Source: Rahnella bruchi (lineage in GTDB: Bacteria; Pseudomonadota; Gammaproteobacteria; Enterobacterales; Enterobacteriaceae). Taken from it: DNA of 64,000 nt. Within the stretch, counting starts at the first letter, position 1. Each line of letters begins with the position of its first letter. Of this stretch, positions 57,012 to 64,000 are shown in pieces. Below the pieces are notes generated by a model that made no database searches, had not been told where the DNA came from, and was given only the letters and a program-made list of their open reading frames with translations. The stretch lies in NCBI RefSeq assembly GCF_003614975.1, contig NZ_QZWI01000008.1, positions 62,001-126,000 on the forward strand. Direction: 5' to 3'. Both the position numbers and the translations under genes were made by a program.

Positions 57012-57947
57012 GTGAAAAATTTCTCTATAAAAATAATACGTTATGCAATAACGTTGATTCTGGTCGTGCTGGCTGTCATCGCAATTTTCAAAGCCTGGGC
57101 GTTCTATACCGAATCTCCGTGGACCCGTGATGCCAAATTTACCGCTGACGTGGTGTCTATCGCTCCCGATGTCACCGGTCTGATTACCGATGTGCCGGTG
57201 ATCGATAACCAGCTGGTGAAGAAAGGTCAGGTGTTGTTCAAAATCGACCAGCCTCGTTATCAACAGGCGCTGGATGAAGCAAATGCTGACGTCGCGTATT
57301 ACCAGGCACTGGCCGCTGAGAAAAAACGTGAAGCCGGACGCCGTGTAAAACTGGGCGTGCAGGCCATGTCTCAGGAAGAAATTGATCAGGCCAACAACGT
57401 ACTGCAAACCGCTGAACATCAGCTGGCAAAAGCACAGGCGGCACGCGATCTGGCGGTGTTGGATCTTGAACGTACTGTGGTTGTCGCGCCTGCTGACGGC
57501 TGGGTCACTAACCTCACCGTGCATCCGGGAAACTACATCAACCGTGGTTCAACCGCCGTGGCTCTGGTGAAGAAAAATTCCTTCTACATTCTCGCCTATC
57601 TGGAAGAAACCAAACTGCCGGGGCTGAAAAAAGGCGATCGTGCGGAAATCACTCCGCTGGGCAGCAACCGCATCATGCACGGTACTGTCGACAGCGTAGC
57701 CGCTGCCGTTACTAACAGTTCTTCGTCTGCGGCGACTAACGGTCTGGCGACGATTGACAGCAACCTCGAGTGGGTGCGTCTGGCGCAGCGTGTACCGGTG
57801 AAAATTCTGCTTGATGATGAAGACCAACAACATCCTTATCCGGCAGGGACGACTGCGACCGTGGTTATCACGGGCCAGCATGACCGTAAACAAGATGAAG
57901 GTTCTCCGTTCCTTCGTCTCCTGCATCGCCTGAGAGAGTTTGGCTAA
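57012..57947 (+). CDS. aaeA: Aromatic-acid efflux pump, membrane-fusion subunit AaeA
   Basis: A 311-residue periplasmic adaptor of the p-hydroxybenzoic-acid efflux pump. An N-terminal membrane anchor ([19 protein letters not shown]) is followed by the lipoyl half ([31 protein letters not shown]), a short helical hairpin (about 85-150), the second lipoyl half ([18 protein letters not shown]) and a beta-barrel. It starts with GTG behind GAGGG, seven bases after aaeX. The end overlaps nothing but lies ten bases before the aaeB ATG. Confidence 0.95.
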   Translation: MKNFSIKIIRYAITLILVVLAVIAIFKAWAFYTESPWTRDAKFTADVVSIAPDVTGLITDVPVIDNQLVKKGQVLFKIDQPRYQQALDEANADVAYYQALAAEKKREAGRRVKLGVQAMSQEEIDQANNVLQTAEHQLAKAQAARDLAVLDLERTVVVAPADGWVTNLTVHPGNYINRGSTAVALVKKNSFYILAYLEETKLPGLKKGDRAEITPLGSNRIMHGTVDSVAAAVTNSSSSAATNGLATIDSNLEWVRLAQRVPVKILLDDEDQQHPYPAGTTATVVITGQHDRKQDEGSPFLRLLHRLREFG

Positions 57948-57957
57948 GGCCCGAAAG

Positions 57958-59916
57958 ATGAATAGCGTACTTATCCCGCGCATACGTTTTGCCTGCAAGC
58001 TGACGTTCGCGATCCTCGGCGCTCTGGTCCTCGGGTTCTATCTGCAACTCGAGACACCGCGCTGGTCAGCGATGACCGCCGCCATCGTGACCTCCGGCCC
58101 GGCGCTGGTGGCGGGTGGTGAGCCCTTTGCCGGTGCTATTCGTCACCGTGGTTTTCTGCGTGTTATCGGCACTTTTATCGGCTGTCTCGCTGCGCTGGCG
58201 ATTGTTATTTCCACCGCCCGTGCGCCGGTCGTGATGCTACTTTTGTGCTGTATCTGGGCGGGGGTCTGTACCTGGTGGTCTTCGCTGGTACGCATTGAAA
58301 ACTCCTATGCGCTGGGGCTTGCGGGATATACCGCGCTGATTATTGTGGTGACTTCCGCCAGTGCGCCATTGCAGGCTCCGCAGTTTGCCGTTGAACGTTG
58401 CAGTGAAATCGTTATCGGAATTTGCTGCGCCATTGTGGCCGACCTGCTGTTTTCTCCCCGTTCTATCAAAAAAGATATCGACCGCGCCGTCAGTCAGCTG
58501 ATGTTGGATCAGTTTGCACTGATGCGGATTTGCGTGAATATCGGGACGAAGGAAGACATCGATAAGTCCTGGAATAATCTGGTGAAAAGCACCACTGCGC
58601 TGAACGGGATGCGCGGCAGCCTGATGATGGAATCCTCGCGCTGGCAGCGTTGTAACCAGCGTCTGAAAGCCCTGCATAGCACCTCGCTGAGTATGATCAC
58701 TCAGGCCTGCGAAACGTACCTGATCATGCAGGATACGCCGGAAAGGGTTTCTCCTGAACTCAGAGCACTCTTTGCAGAACCGGCAGAAACCGTTGCGGAT
58801 GTTCATCGCCGCCTGAAACAGTTGCGCCAGATTATTACCGGTACGCACAGTGATAATGTACTGGTGACGCTCAGCGCCTGGACCGGAGCCGGAACCCGCG
58901 CGCTGTTGTTGATGAAAGGGATTCAGACTAACAGCAGCATCAGCAGCATTGAAAGCGGCGTGCTGGAAAGTGAAGTGGTGGTTCGTCCGGTTTCAGCGGA
59001 GCGGCATCATGCACTGATCAACGGCCTGCGCACGTTTACCGCGACGGCGATTGGTTGCCTGATGTGGTTGTGGACCGGCTGGACGTCGGCCAGTGGTTGC
59101 GTGATTATCATCGCCGTAGTGACTTCGCTCGCGATGCGCACCCCGAATCCGAAAGGTATGGCGATGGACTTTATCGTCGGTATGTTGCTGGCGATCCCGG
59201 TTGGCTCAATGATGTTTATGCTGATCATGCCCGCGACGCAGCAGAGTTTGTTCCTGCTGTGTCTGATGCTGGGGATTTTCACCTTCTTTATTGGTATCGA
59301 AGTGACCAAACGCCGTCTCGGTATGCTTGGTTTGCTGGCCGGCACGATCAATATTCTGGTGCTCAGCAATCCGATGAAATTCAACGTGACGTCGTTTCTC
59401 GACAACGCGCTGGGGCAGGCGATTGGTACGGTGATAGCGATGGCGGTATTATTGATTATTCGCGATAAGTCCCGTGATAAAACTGGCCGCACACTGCTGA
59501 ACCGCTTTATGAGCAGTGCGGTATCGGCGCTGACCACCAAGGCGTACCGTCGTCGTGAAAACCATCTGCCAGCGCTTTATCATCAGCTCAATCAGCTGCT
59601 GGTAATGTTCCCGAATGACATCGGCAAATACCGTCTGGCGCTGATGCTGATTATCGCCCACCAGCGTATGAAACTCGCCGAAGTACCGGTGAATGATGAG
59701 CTGTCGGCGTTCCATAAAAAAATCCGTAATACGGCAGATCACGTGGTTTCGGCATCGGCCGAGGGCAAGCGGACTTATTATTATCAACGTCTGCTGAAAG
59801 AGCTGAGCGAGTATCAGCAAAAACTGATCGATTACGACGCGCCACTGAAAGTGACCGAGCCGGTGCGGCGTCTGACCGATATGCTCCATCGTTATCAGCA
59901 TTCGTTTCTGGCGTAA
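57958..59916 (+). CDS. aaeB: Aromatic-acid efflux pump, membrane subunit AaeB
   Basis: A 652-residue inner-membrane pump of the aromatic acid exporter family that relieves aromatic carboxylic acid stress such as p-hydroxybenzoate. Two blocks of about six hydrophobic segments (10-170 and 350-500) are each followed by a cytosolic helical region. [39 protein letters not shown] and [14 protein letters not shown] match E. coli AaeB. ATG 57958 is preferred, with TAAGG upstream, and gives close to the E. coli length; a TTG six codons earlier overlaps aaeA. A strong terminator follows. Confidence 0.94.
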   Translation: MNSVLIPRIRFACKLTFAILGALVLGFYLQLETPRWSAMTAAIVTSGPALVAGGEPFAGAIRHRGFLRVIGTFIGCLAALAIVISTARAPVVMLLLCCIWAGVCTWWSSLVRIENSYALGLAGYTALIIVVTSASAPLQAPQFAVERCSEIVIGICCAIVADLLFSPRSIKKDIDRAVSQLMLDQFALMRICVNIGTKEDIDKSWNNLVKSTTALNGMRGSLMMESSRWQRCNQRLKALHSTSLSMITQACETYLIMQDTPERVSPELRALFAEPAETVADVHRRLKQLRQIITGTHSDNVLVTLSAWTGAGTRALLLMKGIQTNSSISSIESGVLESEVVVRPVSAERHHALINGLRTFTATAIGCLMWLWTGWTSASGCVIIIAVVTSLAMRTPNPKGMAMDFIVGMLLAIPVGSMMFMLIMPATQQSLFLLCLMLGIFTFFIGIEVTKRRLGMLGLLAGTINILVLSNPMKFNVTSFLDNALGQAIGTVIAMAVLLIIRDKSRDKTGRTLLNRFMSSAVSALTTKAYRRRENHLPALYHQLNQLLVMFPNDIGKYRLALMLIIAHQRMKLAEVPVNDELSAFHKKIRNTADHVVSASAEGKRTYYYQRLLKELSEYQQKLIDYDAPLKVTEPVRRLTDMLHRYQHSFLA

Positions 59917-59929
59917 CAGCCCTGAAAAC

Positions 59930-59962
59930 AAAGGCCGGTGTTTAAACACACCGGCCTTTTTT
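59930..59962. terminator. Bidirectional terminator after aaeB
   Basis: AAGGCCGGTGT and ACACCGGCCTT form a stem of about twelve pairs around a short loop, with T6 on the right and As on the left. It serves aaeB and the convergent acetyltransferase gene. Confidence 0.88.
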
Positions 59963-59980
59963 ATCGCTAATGTCCGGGTA

Positions 59981-60562
59981 TTATTTCATGAACGTTTCAC
60001 GGTCAGCAGCTGTGATCGGTCGTAATACACGACAAGGGACGCCCGCTGCCACCACATCGGCGGGAATGGATTTGGTCACCACGCTGCCCGCGCCAATCAC
60101 GCTGTTACGCCCGATGACCACGCCCGGATTCACCATCACACCCATGCCCAGCCAGACGTTATCTTCGATGACGATCGGCAGGGAGAACTGTTGTCCGGTG
60201 GCGCGGATTTCCGGATCGATCGGATGACCGGCGGTTGCCAGTGTGACGTTAGGCGCGATCATCACGTTATCGCCAATGGTGACGGTCGCGTCATCCACCA
60301 CGGTGAGATTGAAGTTGGCGTAAAAGTGATTGCCGATGTGAATATGCGTGCCATATGCAACACGCAGTGGCGGCTCTATCCAGCAGGACTTGCCCAAACT
60401 TCCCATCATTGCTTTGAGCAGTTGCTGACGCTTTTCTTCTTCTGACGGACGGGTCAGATTGAAATCATACACGCGCTCTTTTCCGGCGCAGCGTTCCTCC
60501 GGCAGTCCTTCGCCCATATCTGTATAGAGTTCACCGATATTCATTTTTTCGCGCGTCGACAT
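59981..60562 (-). CDS. Sugar O-acetyltransferase (LacA/Maa family)
   Basis: A 193-residue hexapeptide-repeat acetyltransferase that moves acetyl from acetyl-CoA to a sugar hydroxyl. The N-terminal maltose-acetyltransferase cap (GLPEERCAGKERVYDFN) precedes the left-handed beta-helix (IHIGNHFYANFNLTVVDD; IAPNVTLATAGHPIDPE with the catalytic His; VWLGMGVMVNPGVVIGRNSVIGAGSVVTK). The start MSTREKMNIGELYTDM has GGAAG upstream; the frame is open twelve codons further. It is divergent from the semialdehyde dehydrogenase gene. Galactoside and maltose acetyltransferase cannot be told apart by eye. Confidence 0.9.
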   Translation of the reverse strand: MSTREKMNIGELYTDMGEGLPEERCAGKERVYDFNLTRPSEEEKRQQLLKAMMGSLGKSCWIEPPLRVAYGTHIHIGNHFYANFNLTVVDDATVTIGDNVMIAPNVTLATAGHPIDPEIRATGQQFSLPIVIEDNVWLGMGVMVNPGVVIGRNSVIGAGSVVTKSIPADVVAAGVPCRVLRPITAADRETFMK

Positions 60563-60748
60563 GCCTTCTTCCTTTGTAAAAAATAGGGTGGGATTCATCG
60601 CAGTTTACTGAGAGGTAGAAGGATTGTGAACGTATGACAATTCACTTTGCGATCTGTGTCTCTCAGTGCTGTCTGACAGACGCTTCCTTTCAAGCCGCTA
60701 TACTTATTTCACAGATCGCTTAAAACGGCTTAAATCAGGAGGATCTTC

Positions 60749-62209
60749 ATGTCAGCCCATATTCATAAACTCTCCGCACATCCTTTGTTCAAGACCGGCT
60801 ATTTTGTTGGCGGAAAATGGCTCGAAGCGAAAGACACCTTTGATGTGCTGGATCCCGCGACCGGCGATCGGGTCGCAAAAGTCGCCAGGGCCGGAAAAGC
60901 GGAAACAGAAGCTGCGGTCAAAGCCGCCAGTGATGCTTTCCCTGCATGGCGTAAAACGACGGCAAAAGAACGTTCTGAAATTTTGCACCGCTGGTATGAA
61001 CTGATGCTTGAGAACAAACAGTTCCTCGGCGAACTGATGGTGGCGGAGCAGGGCAAACCGCTGAAAGAGGCGCTGGGCGAAGTCGATTACGCCGCCAGCT
61101 ATCTGCAATGGTTCAGTGAGGAAGCCAAACGTGCCAACGGAGAAATTATCCCGCCGGCAAAATCCGGCTCGCGCATTCTCGCGACCCGTGAACCGGTTGG
61201 TGTCGTAGCCGCCATTACACCGTGGAATTTCCCGCTGGCAATGCTGACCCGCAAACTTGGCCCGGCGCTGGCAGCAGGGTGTACCGGGCTGATTAAACCC
61301 GCCAGTAATACGCCGCTTTCGGCGTTTGCTCTGTTGCAGCTGGCAAAAGACGCCGGTGTGCCGGATGGTGTGATCAACGGCGTGGCGGGTGATACGAGCG
61401 CCATCAGCGAAGTGATTATGGCAAGCGAAGCGGTGCGCAAAGTCTCCTTTACCGGCTCGACTGCTATCGGCAAAACGCTGGTGCGTAACAGCGCTGATAC
61501 CATGAAAAAAGTGTCGATGGAACTCGGTGGCAACGCACCGTACATCGTCTTTGATGATGCAGATATCGAGGCGGCGGTAAAAGGGGCGATCACCTGTAAA
61601 TTCCGTAATACCGGCCAGGTCTGCGTGTGTATCAACAGAATCTATGTGCAGGAGGGCGTATACGAGGCGTTCACATCGCGTCTGGTGGAAGAAGTGCGCA
61701 AGCTGAAAGTGGGCAACGGCATGGATGAAGGCGTGATTGTCGGGCCGCTGATTGATATCAAAGGGCTGGAAAAAGTAGAAGAGCATGTTAAGGACGCGCT
61801 GGAAAAGGGCGCGAAACTGGTGGAGGGTGGTCAGCGTCACAAGCTGGGCGGGAACTTCTTCCAGCCGACGGTGATTATCAATGCGACCGACGACATGAAA
61901 GTCGCGCATGAAGAAACTTTCGGCCCGCTGGCGGCCTGTTTCCGTTTCAAAACGGAAGAGGAAGTGATTAAACGCGCCAACGATACCCCGTTCGGGCTGG
62001 CAGCCTATTTCTACAGCCAGAATCTGCAGCGTATTTTCCGCGTCGCGGATGCCATTGAAAGCGGGATGATCGGCATTAACGAGTGTGCGATTTCCAATGA
62101 AGCCGCGCCATTTGGCGGTGTGAAAGAGTCCGGTCTGGGGCGTGAGGGTTCAGTGCTGGGGCTGGAAGAGTACTTACAGGTGAAAACGCTGCATTTAGGA
62201 AATCTGTAA
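60749..62209 (+). CDS. gabD: NAD(P)+-dependent succinate-semialdehyde dehydrogenase
   Basis: A 486-residue aldehyde dehydrogenase close to GabD, which oxidises succinate semialdehyde to succinate at the end of GABA degradation. The visible motifs are AAITPWNFPLAMLTRK, FTGSTAIGK, the base Glu at about 258 in MELGGNAPYIVFDDAD and the nucleophile Cys at about 292 in FRNTGQVCVC. The second Cys two residues on and EAAPFGGVKESGLGREGS are typical of the SSADH group. AGGAGG lies before the ATG. No gabT or gabP is adjacent, so a related semialdehyde such as glutarate semialdehyde is an alternative substrate. Confidence 0.85.
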   Translation: MSAHIHKLSAHPLFKTGYFVGGKWLEAKDTFDVLDPATGDRVAKVARAGKAETEAAVKAASDAFPAWRKTTAKERSEILHRWYELMLENKQFLGELMVAEQGKPLKEALGEVDYAASYLQWFSEEAKRANGEIIPPAKSGSRILATREPVGVVAAITPWNFPLAMLTRKLGPALAAGCTGLIKPASNTPLSAFALLQLAKDAGVPDGVINGVAGDTSAISEVIMASEAVRKVSFTGSTAIGKTLVRNSADTMKKVSMELGGNAPYIVFDDADIEAAVKGAITCKFRNTGQVCVCINRIYVQEGVYEAFTSRLVEEVRKLKVGNGMDEGVIVGPLIDIKGLEKVEEHVKDALEKGAKLVEGGQRHKLGGNFFQPTVIINATDDMKVAHEETFGPLAACFRFKTEEEVIKRANDTPFGLAAYFYSQNLQRIFRVADAIESGMIGINECAISNEAAPFGGVKESGLGREGSVLGLEEYLQVKTLHLGNL

Positions 62210-62299
62210 GCTCGCTTTCCAGATGCCGTGTTTTAAGAAACAATAAACAGGAACAGATGATTTCTGGCTTATTTACAAAGGACTCTACAAAGGACGTCA

Positions 62300-62749
62300 A
62301 TGAAGGCATTTAACTGGCTGCGTTCGCGCAAAATGATGATGGCAGTCGCGGTAACTTTGGGGCTGTCCGGGGTGGCCGGGCATGTTGTCGCAAAATCGAC
62401 ATACAAGCAGGGCACAATCGTTGCGGGCACGGATGAACAAGCCGTGGTGAGCTATTTGCGCCAGAATCACAGACTGCCTGACAATTACATTACCAAGAAA
62501 AAGGCGCGTGCAGCAGGTTGGGACGCGCGCTCAGGTAACTTGTGTGATGTGCTGCCGGGCAAGGCTATTGGCGGCGACCGGTTCTCAAACCGGGAAGGTC
62601 GTCTGCCATCGGCCAGTAAACGGGTATGGCGCGAGGCAGATATCAATTATCGCTGTGGTCGCCGTGGCGCTGACCGCGTGCTGTTTGCCAGCGACGGGCT
62701 GATTTACGTCAGTAAAGACCATTATCAGAACTTCGTTCGGGTGGAGTAA
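62300..62749 (+). CDS. Secreted barnase-type ribonuclease
   Basis: A 149-residue guanyl-specific RNase of the N1/T1 (barnase) fold. Residues 10-31 form a signal-peptide-like hydrophobic stretch (MMMAVAVTLGLSGVAGHVVA). The mature part reproduces the barnase active site: Lys66 (NYITKKKARAAGW), Arg98 (FSNREGRLP), Glu112 (WREADINY), Arg122/Arg126 and His141 (KDHYQNF), equivalent to barnase K27, R59, E73, R83/R87 and H102. Two cysteines at 82 and 119, absent from barnase, could pair after export. AAAGGA precedes the ATG. The barstar gene overlaps its stop codon, so toxin and inhibitor are cotranslated. Confidence 0.9.
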   Translation: MKAFNWLRSRKMMMAVAVTLGLSGVAGHVVAKSTYKQGTIVAGTDEQAVVSYLRQNHRLPDNYITKKKARAAGWDARSGNLCDVLPGKAIGGDRFSNREGRLPSASKRVWREADINYRCGRRGADRVLFASDGLIYVSKDHYQNFVRVE

Positions 62750-63048
62750 TGTCGATGAATAAAATGAGCTTCGATTTTAATCATATCCCGGATTTACCCG
62801 CATTCTATGCCGAGTTTGTCCGTCAGTTTGAACTGACCGACAGTTTTGGCGCGAATCTGGACGCACTCTGGGATGAGGTAACAGGCGGAATTGCGCTGCC
62901 GGTGGAGATTGATTTTATTAATCTGAATGCCAGCCGTAAGCGGCGTTTCGGCGCACTGATTTTGCTGTTTGAAGAAGCAGAAGAAGAGCTGGAAGGCGAT
63001 CTGCGGCTGAATCTGCTGGATAAGCCGGTTGCGAAAGCGAAAGGCTGA
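62749..63048 (+). CDS. yhcO: Barstar-family ribonuclease inhibitor (YhcO-like)
   Basis: A 99-residue acidic cytosolic protein of the barstar family. FDFNHIPDLPAFYAEFVRQFELTDSFGANLDALWDEVTGGIALPVEIDFINLN carries the helix and the DALWD loop that plug the RNase active site; the acidic LFEEAEEELEGDL is as in E. coli YhcO. Its ATG uses the last base of the RNase stop codon (TAATG), with GTGGAG upstream, so the inhibitor is made along with the enzyme. In E. coli YhcO has no RNase next to it; here the complete pair is present. Confidence 0.9.
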   Translation: MSMNKMSFDFNHIPDLPAFYAEFVRQFELTDSFGANLDALWDEVTGGIALPVEIDFINLNASRKRRFGALILLFEEAEEELEGDLRLNLLDKPVAKAKG

Positions 63049-63053
63049 AAAGA

Positions 63054-63100
63054 AAAAACCCGCCGATTTTGTTAAGTAAAAGGGCGGGTTTTTGTTTTTT
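63054..63100. terminator. Bidirectional terminator between yhcO and darP
   Basis: AAAAACCCGCC and GGCGGGTTTTT flank an 18-base loop and are followed by a second T-run. It ends both converging transcripts. Confidence 0.85.
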
Positions 63101-63652
63101 TTAGTCCTGGCCTTCAGCCAGTTCGCGCAGATACTGGAAAATCTGGCGGTAAGATTTTGGCGGTTTGTTCGCCGCTTTCTCTTTCTGTGCGTTGCGGATC
63201 AGCGCACGCAGTTGCTGGCGGTCAGCTTCCGGATACAGATCCAGCACGGTTGGCACAGCATCATCACCTTCCTCAACCAGACGGTCACGCAGCATTTCCA
63301 GTTTATGGAACAGCGAAACCTGCTGGTTGTGGCGGTTTTTCAGCTTATCCAGCGCGGTTTCAATCGGCTCCACATCGCGGGAACGCAGCATTTTACCGAT
63401 CAGCTGCATCTGACGACGACGGCCTTCTTTCTTGATCTTCTGGCATAAGTCGATAGCAGCACGCAGATCTTCATCCAGCGGCAGCTTGTCCAGCGAGTTT
63501 TTACCCAGATCCACCATTTCTGCACCGAGATCTTTCAGCGCCTCGGCGTCACGTTTGATTTCACTTTTACTGACCCAGATGATTTCTTCTTCATCTTCGT
63601 TCTCGTTGGTCTCGGGAACGTCATCGTGCCAGTCGTCAATTTTCTTTGTCAT
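63101..63652 (-). CDS. darP: 50S ribosome maturation factor DarP (YjgA)
   Basis: A 183-residue all-helical protein that joins late 50S subunit precursors and aids peptidyl-transferase-centre maturation. It matches the YjgA/DarP family: [62 protein letters not shown] and [38 protein letters not shown]. The N-terminal 25 residues are acidic. It is divergent from pmbA, its usual neighbour in enterobacteria. TTAAGAGGAAG precedes the ATG. Confidence 0.96.
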   Translation of the reverse strand: MTKKIDDWHDDVPETNENEDEEEIIWVSKSEIKRDAEALKDLGAEMVDLGKNSLDKLPLDEDLRAAIDLCQKIKKEGRRRQMQLIGKMLRSRDVEPIETALDKLKNRHNQQVSLFHKLEMLRDRLVEEGDDAVPTVLDLYPEADRQQLRALIRNAQKEKAANKPPKSYRQIFQYLRELAEGQD

Positions 63653-63873
63653 GGGCGCTTCCTCTTAACGAGGTAATCCTGTCAGTTTGATTGTGCTTTA
63701 TTGCTTTGGCGGCATTATGCAGGGTTATGCGGCATACATCCATGTTCTGTTGCAACTTTGGGCATAACAACGCCGGAGTGAATGCGAAATTGTGGCGAGT
63801 CTCTGTTAGACTCAAAGGTATAAGTTTCTCAATACCAGTGTAGAACAATCCCTTTTATCTCATAAGCGATGAC
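63653..63873. other. Divergent promoter region between darP and pmbA
   Basis: About 220 bases without a gene. It holds both promoters; no operator is identified. The reverse-strand frame at 63636-63848 is a shadow without a ribosome site. Confidence 0.4.
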
Positions 63874-64000
63874 ATGCCGATGAACGTAGTGAATCAAGTA
63901 GCGCAGCAGCGTAAAACTCTGGAACAGGCCGTATCTCAGGCTCTGGAACTGGCGAAAGCGGGTTCAGATGCCGCAGAAGTGGCGGTCAGCAAAACCACCG
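63874..64000 (+). CDS. pmbA: Metalloprotease subunit PmbA/TldE (3' end outside window)
   Basis: The first 42 codons match the start of E. coli PmbA (TldE), the partner of Tld[40 protein letters not shown]. The product is about 446 residues in E. coli, so most lies beyond the window. PmbA lacks the zinc motif and pairs with TldD to form the substrate tunnel. Two in-frame ATG codons (63874, 63880) compete for the start; neither has a strong ribosome site. It is divergent from darP as in other enterobacteria. Confidence 0.93.
   Translation, partial: MPMNVVNQVAQQRKTLEQAVSQALELAKAGSDAAEVAVSKTT

Noticed and set aside
60599-60748. CRP site upstream of gabD
   Set aside because: TGTGA occurs at about 60625, but the second arm (GACAA) does not match.

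Overview
The window is chromosomal DNA of an enterobacterium. Gene content and order (accC-accB-aroQ, prmA, dusB-fis, csrD-mreBCD-yhdE-rng-yhdP-tldD, aaeR/aaeXAB, darP/pmbA) follow the Enterobacterales backbone. The placement of msrPQ between aroQ and csrD, together with the accessory genes, suggests the Yersiniaceae side of the order (Rahnella/Serratia-like). That genus guess comes from memory of gene order, not from a search. No rRNA, tRNA, CRISPR array, prophage or complete insertion sequence is visible.

Layout. 1-16.1 kb is accessory and catabolic. It holds the 3' end of the urate hydroxylase gene hpxO, two proteins of unknown function, an aldehyde dehydrogenase with an AraC-type regulator, a LysR regulator divergent from a short-chain dehydrogenase, and a tautomerase. 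A deletion scar joining remnants of an EamA exporter and an AraC regulator follows, then an acetyltransferase, a GST, an extended SDR, a RIO kinase, a pair of solute-binding-type proteins behind a ModE-like operator, a LysE exporter and an inositol-phosphatase-family enzyme. 16.1-25.3 kb carries a membrane GGDEF-EAL protein, a second GST, the purine permease ghxP with two PurR-like boxes, the antiporter yjcE, and a LysR regulator divergent from a CidA/CidB (LrgA/LrgB) pair. Two copies of a 130-bp element with G/C-rich inverted arms lie after ghxP and after the cidB-like gene. 25.4-29.7 kb is the general amino-acid ABC transporter operon yhdWXYZ (aapJQMP) behind a strong sigma-54 promoter match. 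29.9-33 kb holds a glutamine-amidotransferase-like protein, a 61-residue protein, a lipid A acyltransferase and a DoxX protein.

33-59.9 kb is mostly core. It contains fis and dusB, an alpha-carbonic anhydrase between dusB and prmA, panF, yhdT, accC, accB, aroQ, msrQ and msrP on the minus strand, then csrD, mreBCD, yhdE, rng, yhdP and tldD on the plus strand. aaeR lies divergent from aaeXAB with a near-perfect CRP site between them. 60-64 kb holds a sugar acetyltransferase, a succinate-semialdehyde dehydrogenase, a barnase-type ribonuclease with its barstar, darP, and the 5' end of pmbA, whose product is the TldD partner.

The best second looks are the ModE-like operator before a metal-type binding protein plus a ModA-like protein with no signal peptide, the 130-bp inverted-arm elements, the sigma-54 promoter of the amino-acid transporter, the EamA/AraC deletion scar, and the secreted-type barnase with two extra cysteines. 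I see no clearly new multi-gene defence or mobile system.
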